In this document: positions 15,709 through 27,000 of the stretch, in pieces
Position numbering within the stretch: the stretch's first letter is position 1
How the letters are laid out: every line of letters starts with the position of its first letter
Assembly: GCA_045654805.1 (NCBI GenBank)
Contig: JAZOOD010000027.1
Span: forward strand, 1 to 64,000
Reading direction: 5' to 3'
DNA from: CAZNKU01 sp045654805
GTDB taxonomy: Bacteria > Bacillota > Clostridia > Monoglobales > Firm-18
Length of the DNA: 64,000 nucleotides
The notes under the pieces: generated by a model
Seen by the model: only the letters and a program-made list of their open reading frames with translations
What the model was told of the DNA's origin: nothing
Databases searched by the model: none
Program-made: the position numbers and the translations under genes

Positions 15709-16188
15709 TCACTTAAGTTCATACAAATCAACAATATAACCGTTTTCGGAAGCGGCACCTTTTGCATTAAAAGGCATTTTACTCCCTACCGCAATTTCTT
15801 CGCTTCCGCTTGTATATGCTATATTGGATTTTGAAACATCTGACGTTATTGTAACATTGGCAGTATATCTACCCGGTACCTCCGAAATTACAACCTCACC
15901 GTCTTCTGTATTATTAACCCATTTTTTAAATGGCACAATCTCAACATTAGATATTACCCCAGTACCCGAGGTAGTTTCGCCCAAAGTAACTGAGTCTCCA
16001 ACTTTAAAACTATTTGCAGCATCCTCGGATAAATCTTTTACTTCTACTATAAACAAAATTTTTGTAGTATCTGTATTAACAACGGCATCATCCTTTGTCA
16101 TATTAAAATACACAAAACATCCAACCGCAATTATCAAAACAGCAACAACCAAAATTACAGCATCAATAATATTAAACTTCGGCTTCAT
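15709..16188 (-). CDS. DUF4330-like membrane-anchored protein (first copy)
   Basis: The 159-residue protein begins MKPKFNIIDAVILVVAVLII and has one N-terminal membrane helix and an outside domain. It shares with the next gene the IIDAVIL-type helix start and the general layout, and is probably a tandem paralogue, though it lacks the KGKLFGK lead. It overlaps the end of the glycosyltransferase gene by four bases, so it is translated as part of the same operon. Its role is likely structural or regulatory in glycan export or polymerisation; this is inferred from neighbours only. Confidence 0.7.
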   Translation of the reverse strand: MKPKFNIIDAVILVVAVLIIAVGCFVYFNMTKDDAVVNTDTTKILFIVEVKDLSEDAANSFKVGDSVTLGETTSGTGVISNVEIVPFKKWVNNTEDGEVVISEVPGRYTANVTITSDVSKSNIAYTSGSEEIAVGSKMPFNAKGAASENGYIVDLYELK

Positions 16189-17300
16189 TTTTTACCCTCC
16201 AATATTTCTAAATAAAATTTTTCCATATTTTCTGTCATTACCTTTGCAGTAAATTTATTTTTATATACTTCCAAAGCACCATCAGACAATCTGTTATACA
16301 ATTCATCATCCTCTAGAAGTTTAATAATTTTTTCTGCAAATTCTTCAGCATTCTGGCCGTTTACGACATAGCCGTTAAGGTCATCTGTTACAACCTCTGG
16401 ATTACCTCCAAAACTGCTTACAATAGCAGGTACACCTACCCGCATACCTTCAATTGCCGCAAGTCCTAAAGCCTCAAATGAAGATGCATTAATCTGAAGG
16501 AACATAATGTTATTAAGTTCAGGTATGTTTTTCACAAAACCTAAAAACACCACATTATCTGCATGAATATCTTTTACATACTGCTTTAAAGATTCCTCAA
16601 TAGAGCCTGTACCTGCAATTACAAATTTGGCATCATATCCCTTATCCTGAACAATCCTTGCAGCGTCAATAAAGTATTTATGGCCCTTTATTTCCTCAAG
16701 CCTTGCAATTATTCCGATTAATTTTGTTCCGTATTCAATACCAAAATCAGAATATACTCTTTTTTTATTCTCCACATCAAGTCTTTCAACAGGATTAACG
16801 CCGTTATAAATAATTTTAATTTTTTTATCATTTATACCTGTTTCTATTAAATTTTTACGAGCGGCTTTTGAAATTGCAATAATACCGTCTGCAAAATAAC
16901 CGTTGATAAATCCGTTAACAAGCTTTCCTATAGGATTAGTAAGCTTTTTACTAGGTGCAGAATCTGTATGCCTTGTATAAACAATTGCTTTTACACCGCA
17001 TAATTTCGCTGCAATTCTTGCTGACAAACATGCATGTGCATGAACAACATCAGGTTTTTCAACCTTAAATATTTTCAATAGTTGCTTAATAGCAATCTTA
17101 CTAAATGACTGTTCTGCCAATCCATCTATTTCGATGTATGAAAAACCAAGCTTTGAAATTTCATCAATCAATTTACTATTATGTGGTAAAACAATTTTTA
17201 CAATAAAATTATCCTTATTGCAATTTTCAAGATAATTTAAAAGGTATTTTCCTGCTCCTCCAATATTAGAGTCACTTATTATGTGTAAAATCTTCTTCAC
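16185..17300 (-). CDS. GT4-family glycosyltransferase
   Basis: The 371-residue GT-B enzyme has an N-terminal Rossmann domain (KKILHIISDSNIGGAGKYLLN), HAHACLSARIAAKLCG, and a C-terminal nucleotide-sugar domain with IARLEEIKGHKYFIDAA and the family motif EALGLAAIEGMRVGVPAIV. The donor and acceptor cannot be read from sequence. The GTG start at 17298-17300 is preceded by GGAGG seven bases upstream; longer starts overlap the ribosome site. It overlaps the ligase-like gene, so polymer assembly and sugar transfer are coexpressed. Confidence 0.93.
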   Translation of the reverse strand: MKKILHIISDSNIGGAGKYLLNYLENCNKDNFIVKIVLPHNSKLIDEISKLGFSYIEIDGLAEQSFSKIAIKQLLKIFKVEKPDVVHAHACLSARIAAKLCGVKAIVYTRHTDSAPSKKLTNPIGKLVNGFINGYFADGIIAISKAARKNLIETGINDKKIKIIYNGVNPVERLDVENKKRVYSDFGIEYGTKLIGIIARLEEIKGHKYFIDAARIVQDKGYDAKFVIAGTGSIEESLKQYVKDIHADNVVFLGFVKNIPELNNIMFLQINASSFEALGLAAIEGMRVGVPAIVSSFGGNPEVVTDDLNGYVVNGQNAEEFAEKIIKLLEDDELYNRLSDGALEVYKNKFTAKVMTENMEKFYLEILEGKK

Positions 17301-18714
17301 AAGCACACCTCCTGGAAGCAATACCCAAACCTATAAATATCCAAAAAATCGCAAAAACACGATAATTATACCACAAATAATCAAACATTCCCTGTAACAA
17401 ACAACCTAAAATACCGGCAATTATTGCTGCACATAAAATACCATACATATTCTTTTTGCCAACGATGTAACCAACAAGTATTTTCTTCAACGAAATTATC
17501 ATACCTGTTATAAACGTCAACAATCCACCTATACCTGTTTCAACAATAATTTGCAAATACAAATTATGTGAATGATGAGCAATTGTTGCATTATAGGCAT
17601 AAATAGGATATATAGTGTTAAATGCTCCCTCTCCTACACCTACGCCTGTCCACCAATAATCCTTAATCATTCTAAGTGTACCAAGCCATATGTGTACTCT
17701 GTACGATGTTGATGAATCACCCAAATTACCAATACTTAAAAATCTGTTAATCATACTGTCAGGTAAAACCATAGGTAAAAACAAAGCACCTATTAAACCA
17801 AGTAATACTAAGCGTTTATCTATTAACAGTGCAAATACAATTGCAACAAGTATTATACCAACCCAACATCCACGTGACTGAGTAAATATAAGACAAAGCG
17901 CCCCGCAACACATTGCGAAAAAATAATAAATACGAGGTAACCACTTTTGAGAAGCATAAACCATTGCTGCACAAATAGGAATAAACATCAATAGATATTC
18001 ACCTAAAACATTGGGATTACCAAATGTTGAATAAACTCTAACGGAAATATCACTGAACATTTCCTCGTCTAACCAGGCATGTCCTATGTTGTTACCAAAG
18101 AAATTTTGATAAATCCCATAAATTGATACCAAAAAACCTGAGGTTATAAAAGAAAAAATCATATTTTTGAATTTTATTTTATCAGTTCCGCAGGCAATAA
18201 CCAAAAACATAAAGCAAATGAATACTAGATATAAAGCAAATACCTTAATACTTGCAATTCTAGAATATGATGTAACAGAACAAATAAAAAACAAAATTAT
18301 CAATAGAATAGCAGTCATTCCAAATGCGTCTATTTTTATATTAAAATTATTCTTAACAATGCTATTTACAAAAAAAGATGCAAATGTCAATAAAGCTAGT
18401 GCAACACAGCCCATAGTAGGAATAATTGGTGCAAGAAAAATCATTGCATATACGCCAATTTCATAGTGAGAAAACAAATTTAAAAAAATACTGTCACTAA
18501 TTTTTTCTCCAAATTTTCCACTTATATTAATACTAAATGTTTTGTTAATAAAAAGATTCAGCATTCGATAAAAAATACTATTATTTGATTTAATATCCTG
18601 CAGGTTTCTTGTAACCAGCCATCCAGCCTGACTTTCATTCCACTTGGAAGCGATTTTAAGGCACACTCTTTTTAAATATGAAAAAATAATACTATTTTCA
18701 AGAAAATTTGTCAT
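17272..18714 (-). CDS. O-antigen ligase-like polysaccharide polymerase/ligase (Wzy_C)
   Basis: The 480-residue polytopic protein has roughly ten or more hydrophobic helices and a large outside loop. This loop ends in AHHSHNLYLQIIVETGIGGL, the Wzy_C motif shared by O-antigen ligases and TuaE-like proteins. In a Gram-positive it probably polymerises or attaches a wall glycan outside the membrane. The N-terminal soluble stretch of about 90 residues is longer than in many relatives. The start overlaps the murJ stop (ATGA). It is followed by a GT4 enzyme. Confidence 0.88.
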   Translation of the reverse strand: MTNFLENSIIFSYLKRVCLKIASKWNESQAGWLVTRNLQDIKSNNSIFYRMLNLFINKTFSINISGKFGEKISDSIFLNLFSHYEIGVYAMIFLAPIIPTMGCVALALLTFASFFVNSIVKNNFNIKIDAFGMTAILLIILFFICSVTSYSRIASIKVFALYLVFICFMFLVIACGTDKIKFKNMIFSFITSGFLVSIYGIYQNFFGNNIGHAWLDEEMFSDISVRVYSTFGNPNVLGEYLLMFIPICAAMVYASQKWLPRIYYFFAMCCGALCLIFTQSRGCWVGIILVAIVFALLIDKRLVLLGLIGALFLPMVLPDSMINRFLSIGNLGDSSTSYRVHIWLGTLRMIKDYWWTGVGVGEGAFNTIYPIYAYNATIAHHSHNLYLQIIVETGIGGLLTFITGMIISLKKILVGYIVGKKNMYGILCAAIIAGILGCLLQGMFDYLWYNYRVFAIFWIFIGLGIASRRCACEEDFTHNK

Positions 18715-20207
18715 CTAATCACCTCCCTGACCTCTTTGACCTTAAGTAAATATAAAGACACAGCATATACAACAGCCGATCCTGTCACTATAACACTCAT
18801 ACGTAACCATACATTTAAATCATGAGTTATTTTGCTAATTAAAATTACAAAAACAGCCATCAATATTGATGCTATGGAAACTTTTAAAATATGAGTTAAA
18901 AGTGATAAATTTATAAGTTTAATATTACATTGAAGTGATACAATCAATACAATAGCTACCACAAATGTCGCAACAGCCGAGCTTAGAGCCAGACCGCTTA
19001 CACCAAGATTCCATACCTTTATAGATAGAGAAGATAAAATAACCGAAACTAATATTCCAGATACAGATGCAATCATAGGAATTTTAGCATTCTTCATTGA
19101 ATAAAAACACTTATTTAAAATTTCATTTATACCATATGCAATCATACCAAAAGCAAAAAAACGTAATGCAGAAGCAGTAAGCTTAACTGAGTATTCTGTA
19201 AACTCCCCTCGTCCATAAACTAACATAATTATATCTTCTGAAAGTAATATCATACCTGTCATTATAGGTGCAATAATCAAAAACATTACCCTTATAGATT
19301 GTGTTAAAATTTCTGCAAAACCTTTGTTATCATCCGCACCAACCTTTTTTGATAAAGCAGGAAAAATATAATTAGTAATAGCAAAAACGAATACTCCCAC
19401 TACTATAATGTAAAATCTGTTTGCATAATCTAGTGCGGGTCCTCCTCCGCTGATTGCAGAAGCATATCTTTTATTAACAAAAACTGAAATAGGCTGTACC
19501 CACGAACTTATTAATATCGGCAATGCCAAAATAACAGCTTCTTTTATTCCTGCATCCTTAAAATCAAAAGAAAATTTATATCTATATTTATTTTTGATAA
19601 GTGATGGAATTTGTATAACAAACTGCATAGCCCAACCAACTAGCATTGCTATACATAACCCATATACATTATCAAAGAATAAAAGATAAATTATTATAAC
19701 AACATTAGATACCATACTTATGATTGCCGGAATATTAAATTCTCCCAAGGATTGTAAAATTCCAACAAAAGCATATGCCAAAGTTGTAAAAATCGTAGTT
19801 GGCAATACAATAATCAATAATTGTTGTAATAACTGCTGCGTAGATACATCAAGGTCTGGTGCAATAAACAGACCGATATATTTAGAAAATATCATACACA
19901 AAACACTTATTGCAGCAGAAATTAAAACCGTAATATTAATAAAATTGTTTGAAAATTCAACAGCACGTTTATTTTCACCTTTTTCCATATAGCCGTTAAA
20001 AATAGGAATAAATGTCGCAAGAACAGCGGCGCCTAGTGTAAAGTCAAATAACTGTACAGGTAAACTGCTTGCATAACTATAAGCAATTGCCTCCATACTC
20101 TCGATACCGTATTTTGCCGCTATAAATACATCTCTAAGCAGACCTGCAATCTTTGAAAAAAGTGTTGCTATCATCATAAAACTAACTGTCTTAACTGTAC
20201 TTTTCAA
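18711..20207 (-). CDS. murJ: Lipid II flippase MurJ (MviN family)
   Basis: The 498-residue MOP-superfamily protein has about 14 membrane helices. The N-terminus (KTVSFMMIATLFSKIAGLLRD) and the TLGAAVLATFIPIFNGY segment are the MurJ signature, with conserved Arg24. It moves lipid-linked wall precursors across the membrane. Being first in an operon with a polymerase/ligase and a glycosyltransferase, it could serve a special glycan and not, or not only, peptidoglycan. Confidence 0.9.
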   Translation of the reverse strand: MKSTVKTVSFMMIATLFSKIAGLLRDVFIAAKYGIESMEAIAYSYASSLPVQLFDFTLGAAVLATFIPIFNGYMEKGENKRAVEFSNNFINITVLISAAISVLCMIFSKYIGLFIAPDLDVSTQQLLQQLLIIVLPTTIFTTLAYAFVGILQSLGEFNIPAIISMVSNVVIIIYLLFFDNVYGLCIAMLVGWAMQFVIQIPSLIKNKYRYKFSFDFKDAGIKEAVILALPILISSWVQPISVFVNKRYASAISGGGPALDYANRFYIIVVGVFVFAITNYIFPALSKKVGADDNKGFAEILTQSIRVMFLIIAPIMTGMILLSEDIIMLVYGRGEFTEYSVKLTASALRFFAFGMIAYGINEILNKCFYSMKNAKIPMIASVSGILVSVILSSLSIKVWNLGVSGLALSSAVATFVVAIVLIVSLQCNIKLINLSLLTHILKVSIASILMAVFVILISKITHDLNVWLRMSVIVTGSAVVYAVSLYLLKVKEVREVIR

Positions 20208-20217
20208 TTATAATCCC

Positions 20218-20460
20218 CTATTCATCTTTAAGGTATTCTTTAAATAATTCCTCAACCAATTCATCACGTTCAAGCTTCATAATAAGTGCTCTGGCGTTAT
20301 TATGACTTGTAATGTAAGTTGGGTCTCCTGACATAATGTACCCAACAAACTGGCTTATGGGATTATAACCTTTTTCCTTCAAAGCCTGATAAACTTCCAT
20401 AATAATTTCTTTAGGATCAACCTTTTTATTCAAACCGTCAAACTTCATTGTTTCGCCCAT
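20218..20460 (-). CDS. ireB: IreB family regulatory phosphoprotein
   Basis: The 80-residue protein contains KEIIMEVYQALKEKGYNP, GYIMSGDPTYITSHNNAR and LERDELVEELFKEYL, which are diagnostic of IreB (former UPF0297/DUF965). In enterococci IreB is phosphorylated by the kinase IreK and limits cephalosporin resistance. The partner kinase is not in the window. A GGAGG site precedes the ATG by eight bases. It lies downstream of pheT and just upstream of murJ, a wall-related setting that fits. Confidence 0.93.
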   Translation of the reverse strand: MGETMKFDGLNKKVDPKEIIMEVYQALKEKGYNPISQFVGYIMSGDPTYITSHNNARALIMKLERDELVEELFKEYLKDE

Positions 20461-20494
20461 AATATCAGCCTCCTGAATTTTTTAATAGATATGC

Positions 20495-20528
20495 TTTTTG
20501 CCAATACCCAAACGAGCATTGGCAAAAA
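20495..20528. repeat. Inverted repeat between pheT and ireB
   Basis: The eleven-base arms (20495-20505 and 20518-20528) are perfect. On both strands the T-run lies on the 5' side of the stem and A on the 3' side, so it is not a standard terminator. It may be an RNA processing or stability element between the two genes. Confidence 0.45.
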
Positions 20529-20532
20529 ATAA

Positions 20533-22887
20533 TTAATTATCACGGATTTTCGCATCCAGTTCTTTTGATAATATTGAAATAATATCGTCGATAATAGGAT
20601 TAACGTCATTATCTGACAAAGTCTTATCAGCATCTCTGAACTTAAGTGAATACGCAACACTCTTCTTTCCCTCAGCAATTTGCTGACCCTGATAAACGTC
20701 AAATAATTCGAAACTTTCGATAATATTTGTTTTTGTCTTTCTAAATACATCCTCAATAACGCGCACTGGAGTAGCAACGTCAACAACCATAGCAAGATCA
20801 CGTGTTATTGCAGGGAATTTTGGTAATCTCTTGTACTTCTTATCTGATTTTTTACATTCAAGCAACAAATTAAAGTCGATAACAGCAGCATAAACAGGTA
20901 CATTGATACCAAAGTTCTTTTGCACACTGGGATGAACACGGCCGATAGTTGCAAGCTTTTTACGTCTTACATATATATTAGCTGTCTGTCCGGGATGGAA
21001 AACATTGTTATCCTTTTCAGCTTCAATTTCGTAATACTCAATACCAAAAGCTCTCAAAAGTTCTTCAACTGTTCCTTTAAGGACATAGTAATCAACATTT
21101 TTACCATACATTGCAATATCAATATCCAACGTTTCGTCAGCAAGACCATCTTCACGAGGAATATATTTTGTTGCAAGTTCATAAAGATATGCTTCTTCAT
21201 TACGGTAATTATAGTTTGTAGCAACAGTTTCAAGCATTGAACCTATCGTAACTGTTCTCATTATACTCTGGTCTTCACCCAAAGGATTTAATATTTTTAC
21301 AGTATCATCCATTTCAATGTTAAGTTTGTTATACATTTTTGGACTTACAAAAGAATAAGTTATAATTTCACTTAGCCCTTGTGCACACAAGGTATTTCTT
21401 ACCAAATCCTCTGCTTTTTGCTTTTCATTTTTACCACCCAAAGTAGCTTCACCGGAAAGCAAGGTTGTAGGTATATTATTATAACCATAAATTCTTGCAA
21501 TTTCCTCAGCTATATCAGGCTCTGCCTCCACGTCTGCACGATATGTTGGAACGTAAATGTCATCACCTTTAATATCAAAATCAAGCATTTTTAAAGTATC
21601 AATCATAAATTTTTCATCAATATCTGTTCCTAAAAATGCATTAATCTTCTCAGGACGGAATTTAATGACATTCTTTTCGGGTAATTTTGAATATACATCA
21701 ACAACACCATCAACAACTTCACCTGCACCCAAAATATTAATAAGTTCGCAGGCTCTGTTAATAGCATCCATAGTATTATGAGGATCAAGACCCTTTTCAT
21801 ATCTTCCTGATGCTTCAGTACGTAAACCAATTTTCTTTGCAGAACTTCTTACTGAAGATCCATTAAACGTTGCACTTTCAAAGAGGATAGTTGTTGTATC
21901 ATCAGCAATTTCGCTGTTTTCACCTCCCATAACACCTGCAATAGCTACCGGTTTTACAGCATCAGCAATTACAAGCATATTAGTGTCAAGTTCTCTTTCA
22001 TTACCGTCAAGAGTTGTGATTTTTTCGCCTTTTTCGGCACGTCTTACAACAATCTTACCACCTTCAAGAGTACGGATATCAAAAGCGTGCATTGGCTGGC
22101 CGTATTCCAGCATAACATAGTTTGTTATATCAACTATGTTATTAATTGATCTTACACCGGACATTTCAAGTCTCATCTTCAGCCAATCTGGTGACGGTCC
22201 AATTTTAATATTTTTAACTGCACGTGCAGTATATCTATAACATAAATCAAAATCTTTTACTTCAACATCTATATAATTTTTAACATCGTCACCGCAAGTT
22301 TTAACATCAGGAGTTTTAAGATTAAAAGGTCTATTATATGTTACGGAAACTTCACGTGCTAACCCTATAACACTTAGACAGTCAGGTCTGTTTGATGTAA
22401 TTTCAAATTCCACAACACTTTCATTTAATCCTAAAATATCTCTAATATCAGCTCCAACAGGAGTATCATCAGGTAAAATCAAAATACCTGTTGCAGGTTC
22501 TGTAGCTATACCCAATTCTTCTTCAGAACACATCATCCCACAGCTTTCAACGCCACGTAATTTACCCTTTTTAATTTTACCACCGGGTAAAGTTGCGCCG
22601 TCTCTTGCAACAGGAATAATTGCACCTTCAAAAACATTAGTTGCACCTGTTACAATCTGCACCTCATCATTTTCACCAAAATATACTTGACATACAACAA
22701 GCTTGTCAGCATCAGGATGTTTTTCAATCTTTGTAATTTTGCCCGTAAAGACGTTAATAATATTTTCGCCCTTACTTTCTACACCTTCAACCATTGAACC
22801 ACTCATTGTAAGGTCAGCTGCAAACTGGTGAGGTGTAATATCCTTCATATCTACATAGTCGGAAAACCAACTCATTGGAACTTTCAT
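20533..22887 (-). CDS. pheT: Phenylalanyl-tRNA synthetase beta subunit
   Basis: The 784-residue beta chain has the N-terminal tRNA-binding EMAP-like domain (HPDADKLVVCQVYFG), B3/B4 editing domain, B5 (SGRYEKGLDP region), the catalytic-like core and the C-terminal anticodon-binding ferredoxin domain (FPAITRDLAMVVD). The length is normal. It follows pheS by 14 bases. No T-box leader exists upstream of the pair. Confidence 0.97.
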   Translation of the reverse strand: MKVPMSWFSDYVDMKDITPHQFAADLTMSGSMVEGVESKGENIINVFTGKITKIEKHPDADKLVVCQVYFGENDEVQIVTGATNVFEGAIIPVARDGATLPGGKIKKGKLRGVESCGMMCSEEELGIATEPATGILILPDDTPVGADIRDILGLNESVVEFEITSNRPDCLSVIGLAREVSVTYNRPFNLKTPDVKTCGDDVKNYIDVEVKDFDLCYRYTARAVKNIKIGPSPDWLKMRLEMSGVRSINNIVDITNYVMLEYGQPMHAFDIRTLEGGKIVVRRAEKGEKITTLDGNERELDTNMLVIADAVKPVAIAGVMGGENSEIADDTTTILFESATFNGSSVRSSAKKIGLRTEASGRYEKGLDPHNTMDAINRACELINILGAGEVVDGVVDVYSKLPEKNVIKFRPEKINAFLGTDIDEKFMIDTLKMLDFDIKGDDIYVPTYRADVEAEPDIAEEIARIYGYNNIPTTLLSGEATLGGKNEKQKAEDLVRNTLCAQGLSEIITYSFVSPKMYNKLNIEMDDTVKILNPLGEDQSIMRTVTIGSMLETVATNYNYRNEEAYLYELATKYIPREDGLADETLDIDIAMYGKNVDYYVLKGTVEELLRAFGIEYYEIEAEKDNNVFHPGQTANIYVRRKKLATIGRVHPSVQKNFGINVPVYAAVIDFNLLLECKKSDKKYKRLPKFPAITRDLAMVVDVATPVRVIEDVFRKTKTNIIESFELFDVYQGQQIAEGKKSVAYSLKFRDADKTLSDNDVNPIIDDIISILSKELDAKIRDN

Positions 22888-22901
22888 TGTAACACTACCC
22901 C

Positions 22902-23921
22902 CTAAAACTGTTTTAAGAAACGTAAATCATTTTCGTAAAACATACGAATATCATCTATGTCAAATCTTCTCATAACAATACGTTCCAAACCTATACCAAA
23001 TGCAAAACCGCTGTAAACTTCAGGGTCAATACCGCAAACTTTAAGTACTTTAGGATGCACCATACCTGCACCTAATATTTCAATCCAGCCCTCACCTTTA
23101 CATACACGACAACCTGTACCGTGACACGCAGGACAAGAAATATCAAGTTCAGCACTTGGCTCAGTAAACGGGAAGTGATGAGGTCTGAAACGAACCTGTA
23201 TATCATCACCGTAAAGCTTTTTACAAAATACTTCCAATGTACCCTTAAGGTCCGCCATTGTTATTCCTTTATCAACTACAAGACCTTCTATTTGATGGAA
23301 CAAAGGTGAATGTGTTGCATCTAGGTTATCACTTCTAAAAACACGTCCCGGAGCAATAATTCTAATCGGTGGCTTTTGATTTTCCATAGTACGAACCTGA
23401 CACGGAGATGTCTGTGTTCTTAAAAGTACATTATCACTGATATAAAAAGTATCCTGAGTATCTCTTGCCGGATGGTTCTTTGGTATATTCAAAGCCTCAA
23501 AATTATAGTAGTCGGTTTCAATTTCAGGTCCTTCTGAAATCTGGAATCCCATACCTATAAATATATCTTTGAGTTCATCGAGCACGACAGTAAGTGGATG
23601 TTTATTGCCAACGTACGTTGATTTACCGGGCAAAGTAACGTCGATAGTTTCCTCTGCCATTTTACGTTCTGTTACTTCTTTTTCAAGCTGAATGGAAATT
23701 TTAGAAATCTCTTCTTCTATAAAGGCACGTACATCATTGGCTAGCTGTCCTATTATAGGTCTTTCTTCAGCAGAAAGCCCTCCCATACCTCTTAAAACAT
23801 CAGTAAGCTTACCTTTTTTACCCAAATATTCAACTCTAAATGCTTCTAAAGAAGCTTTGTCATGTATATTTTTAATAACTTGCTTTGAGGATTCTCTTAT
23901 TTCCTCAAGTTTTTCTCTCAT
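22902..23921 (-). CDS. pheS: Phenylalanyl-tRNA synthetase alpha subunit
   Basis: The catalytic alpha chain of 339 residues has an N-terminal coiled-coil tRNA arm (MREKLEEIRESSKQ), then class II motifs (FRSDNLDATHSPLFHQIEG, GSGFAFGIGLERIVM-like motif 3). A CxxC...CxxC zinc-like insertion (CPACHGTGCRVC) is common in Firmicute PheS. The start at 23919-23921 has GGGAGTGG upstream. An upstream in-frame extension of 18 codons has no family support. Confidence 0.97.
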   Translation of the reverse strand: MREKLEEIRESSKQVIKNIHDKASLEAFRVEYLGKKGKLTDVLRGMGGLSAEERPIIGQLANDVRAFIEEEISKISIQLEKEVTERKMAEETIDVTLPGKSTYVGNKHPLTVVLDELKDIFIGMGFQISEGPEIETDYYNFEALNIPKNHPARDTQDTFYISDNVLLRTQTSPCQVRTMENQKPPIRIIAPGRVFRSDNLDATHSPLFHQIEGLVVDKGITMADLKGTLEVFCKKLYGDDIQVRFRPHHFPFTEPSAELDISCPACHGTGCRVCKGEGWIEILGAGMVHPKVLKVCGIDPEVYSGFAFGIGLERIVMRRFDIDDIRMFYENDLRFLKQF

Positions 23922-24016
23922 ATATATACCACTCCCAAAATACAATCTTATTGTATTATAACAAAAATTTTCCACACTTTCAAGTGTTTAAGAAATATTA
24001 TTTAACAAAGAATTTA

Positions 24017-27000
24017 CTAAATTAAAGGATAAATATGTGTTTCTTTAACAGACCTTCCGGTAGAAATTTCAAGACAATGTCTGTATAGTTCCAGCTGTTT
24101 TTTATATTTTTCCTTTAAACTGCCTGTTTTGTAATCAATAATAATAAAATGATCATTTTCAATAAAACAACAGTCTATAACACCCTGCACAAGAATAGTT
24201 TCATCATTTGCCTCATACCCTAGCTCATTTGCAGGTAAATCAACACAAAATTTAAATTCGCGATAAATTTGGTTTGAATTTAACATCCTCTTACCTATAT
24301 CACTGCAAAAAAACGAATATATAGCTTCAATATCAATAACATCCTTGTACTTTCCATCAAAAATGCCATTATTAATCATTGAATCAATCTGTAATGATAT
24401 TGCATCAACACTTTCAACATTATCAAGATTGATATTTTGTAATACAAAATGGATCAATGTACCCCTTTGAGAAGATGATATTTTATCATCTTTAAAATTA
24501 AATGAGGTAAGTTTTATTTCGTCATCAATAGATATTACCTCGCTGATTGATTTTTTTGAAGGAACAAATTTACTGTATGTATACGGATATTTAAAACTAA
24601 GACGCTTTGAAATATCATCATAAAATTCCGAATAATCATTTATTATTTTATTATCTGATTTTTCTTCATAAAATTCCTCATCCATACCTAAAACATCTGA
24701 TATATTATAAATTTTTGCCTCCGCAATACCATTAACATTTGTCAGTATCATATCAAGATAACATTTTTTTAATTTAATATTGTATGCATTACTGTCCGAT
24801 GTATCATCAACAACCTCATCTATAGCTTTTGAACCGATAATAATAAGCTTATATTTTGCTCTGGTAAGTGCAACATAAAGTAAACGTATTTCCTCTGAAA
24901 TCAATTCATTAAACTTTTTTTCACACATTGCCTTTTTAACATATGGCGTGTACTTAAGATGACGTTTAATGTCAACAATATCCATTGCTATTCCAAATTC
25001 TTCATCAAAAATAAGTGGCTTTGATAAATCCATTTTATTAAATTGCAAATTAGATTCACACAAAAACACAACAGGAAATTCAAGACCTTTACTTTTATGA
25101 ATAGACATAATATTTACAACATTGTCGTTTTCGCTGATAAGTTTTGGTAAAGAATATTCATTATCACTTTCTATCATTGTTTTAACATATGAAATAAAGT
25201 GAGAAACACCTCGGTATCCCTTCTGCGAAAAAACATTTGCTCTTTCACATAAAAGATTTAGATTCATCGTTCTTACTTCACCATTTGAAAGACCACCTAC
25301 AAATTGATAATATCCTGTATCAAATACAATCTTTCGTACAACTGCTCCTACATCATTGAACTTTGCAAACTTTCTAAAATCATTAATCTTATTTATAAAA
25401 TCAATAATTTTGTGATTATCCGATTTTTTTAACAAATCATAAAGGTGTATTTTTTTATTTTCTGCCCTCATTTCTGCAATAAAATTATCATCAAAACCAA
25501 ATATTGGACTTCTCATAACTGCAAGGAGAGGAATATCCTGCAGTGGATTTTCAATAATTTTCAAAAAAGACATTACTGTTGCAATTTCTATACAGTTAAA
25601 ATATCCGCCCGATTCTGCCGTATATACAGGAATACCCCTTTCGGCAAAAACTTCCGCATAAACAGATGCAATATTTTTTGTCTTACGCATAAGAACTACA
25701 ATGTCTCTGTATGTTACATTACGATAAGAATTTGTTGATTTATCAAAAATTTCCGGCTTTTGTTTTTCAACAAGCTCATAAATTCTGTTTGCAGTAAAAA
25801 TAGCTTCCGCCTGTACTTTATCTACTTCTATTTCATCTAACGAATCTGACTTTGTATTTATAACATAACGCTCCACGGGGCAATCCAAATCGTTAATTTT
25901 TTCATTTCCGTAAACTAAAGTATGGTCTGAATTATATGTAACACCACCCAAATCGCTTATCATTAATCTCATAAAATAATCATTTATAGCATTGATAACC
26001 CCATTGCTGCTTCTAAAATTTTTTGTAAGATTAATTTTTGTTCCCTCAGTTTTATAATCCGAATTAAAAGAGTTGTATTTTTCAATGAAATATCTTGGGT
26101 TGGAATTTCTGAAACCATAAATACTTTGTTTTACATCACCAACCATAAACAGGTTTTTGCCATTTGATAGCATATCAAATAAATAAGCCTGAACACCGTT
26201 TGTATCCTGATATTCATCTACCAGTATTTCTTTATAAAAACCTTTCATATAATCTCGAATTTCAGTATTTTCTTCCAAAAGCTTAATTGCAAAATGTTCA
26301 AGGTCATTAAAATCCAGAATATTTTCAATTCTTTTTAATGAAGAAAATTCTTCTTTGAAATCTATAACAAGATTGCAAATTGTCTTTATAAAAGGCGACA
26401 TTAATTGTATTTCACTGAAGATTTCCTTATCCGTATAAAGGCATAAATCTGTTATTTTTGCAAATTCTTTCTTCGCATTATCTCTCACTTTTTTTACATA
26501 TTCCGAACTTACAGGGTCAGCATTCTTTCCCTTCCTAGGCAATCTTTCAAAATTAAACGATAAAATCTTTTTATCGTCGATATTACGTGACAAGATTTCA
26601 AAAAAATCAAATTCATTAAGATAAATATCGTAATACGAATTTAAGTCAGCATCATTTTCAATAATGTCCAGTGCTTTTTTATATTCACTTTTTATACCAT
26701 TTAATTGTTGTTTAATACTTGTATGCACAATATCCTTAAAATGTTGAATCATATTTTCATTTTGCAAATTTGTAACACACACATTAAGCCAGTCAATCGG
26801 GTCAGGCAAACTTTCTGCAAAATTATAAACAGATAGAATAATTTCCAAAAGGTTATCGTCGTTTTTTTTACCGCCAAAGGCATCCACAGTATTGAAAAAA
26901 TCAATGTTTCCTGATTTATAGTATTTTTCTAAAACATATTCCAAAGCATTTTTTTTCAAAGAAGACAATTTGACTTCGTCAGCAATATCAAAATCACGTC

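Noticed and set aside
20495..20528. Terminator between pheT and ireB
   Set aside because: The U-run would be on the 5' side of the stem on both strands, the reverse of a rho-independent terminator.
23922..24016. T-box leader upstream of pheS
   Set aside because: Fewer than 100 bases separate pheS from addA; there is no room for, or sign of, a T-box core or its terminator.
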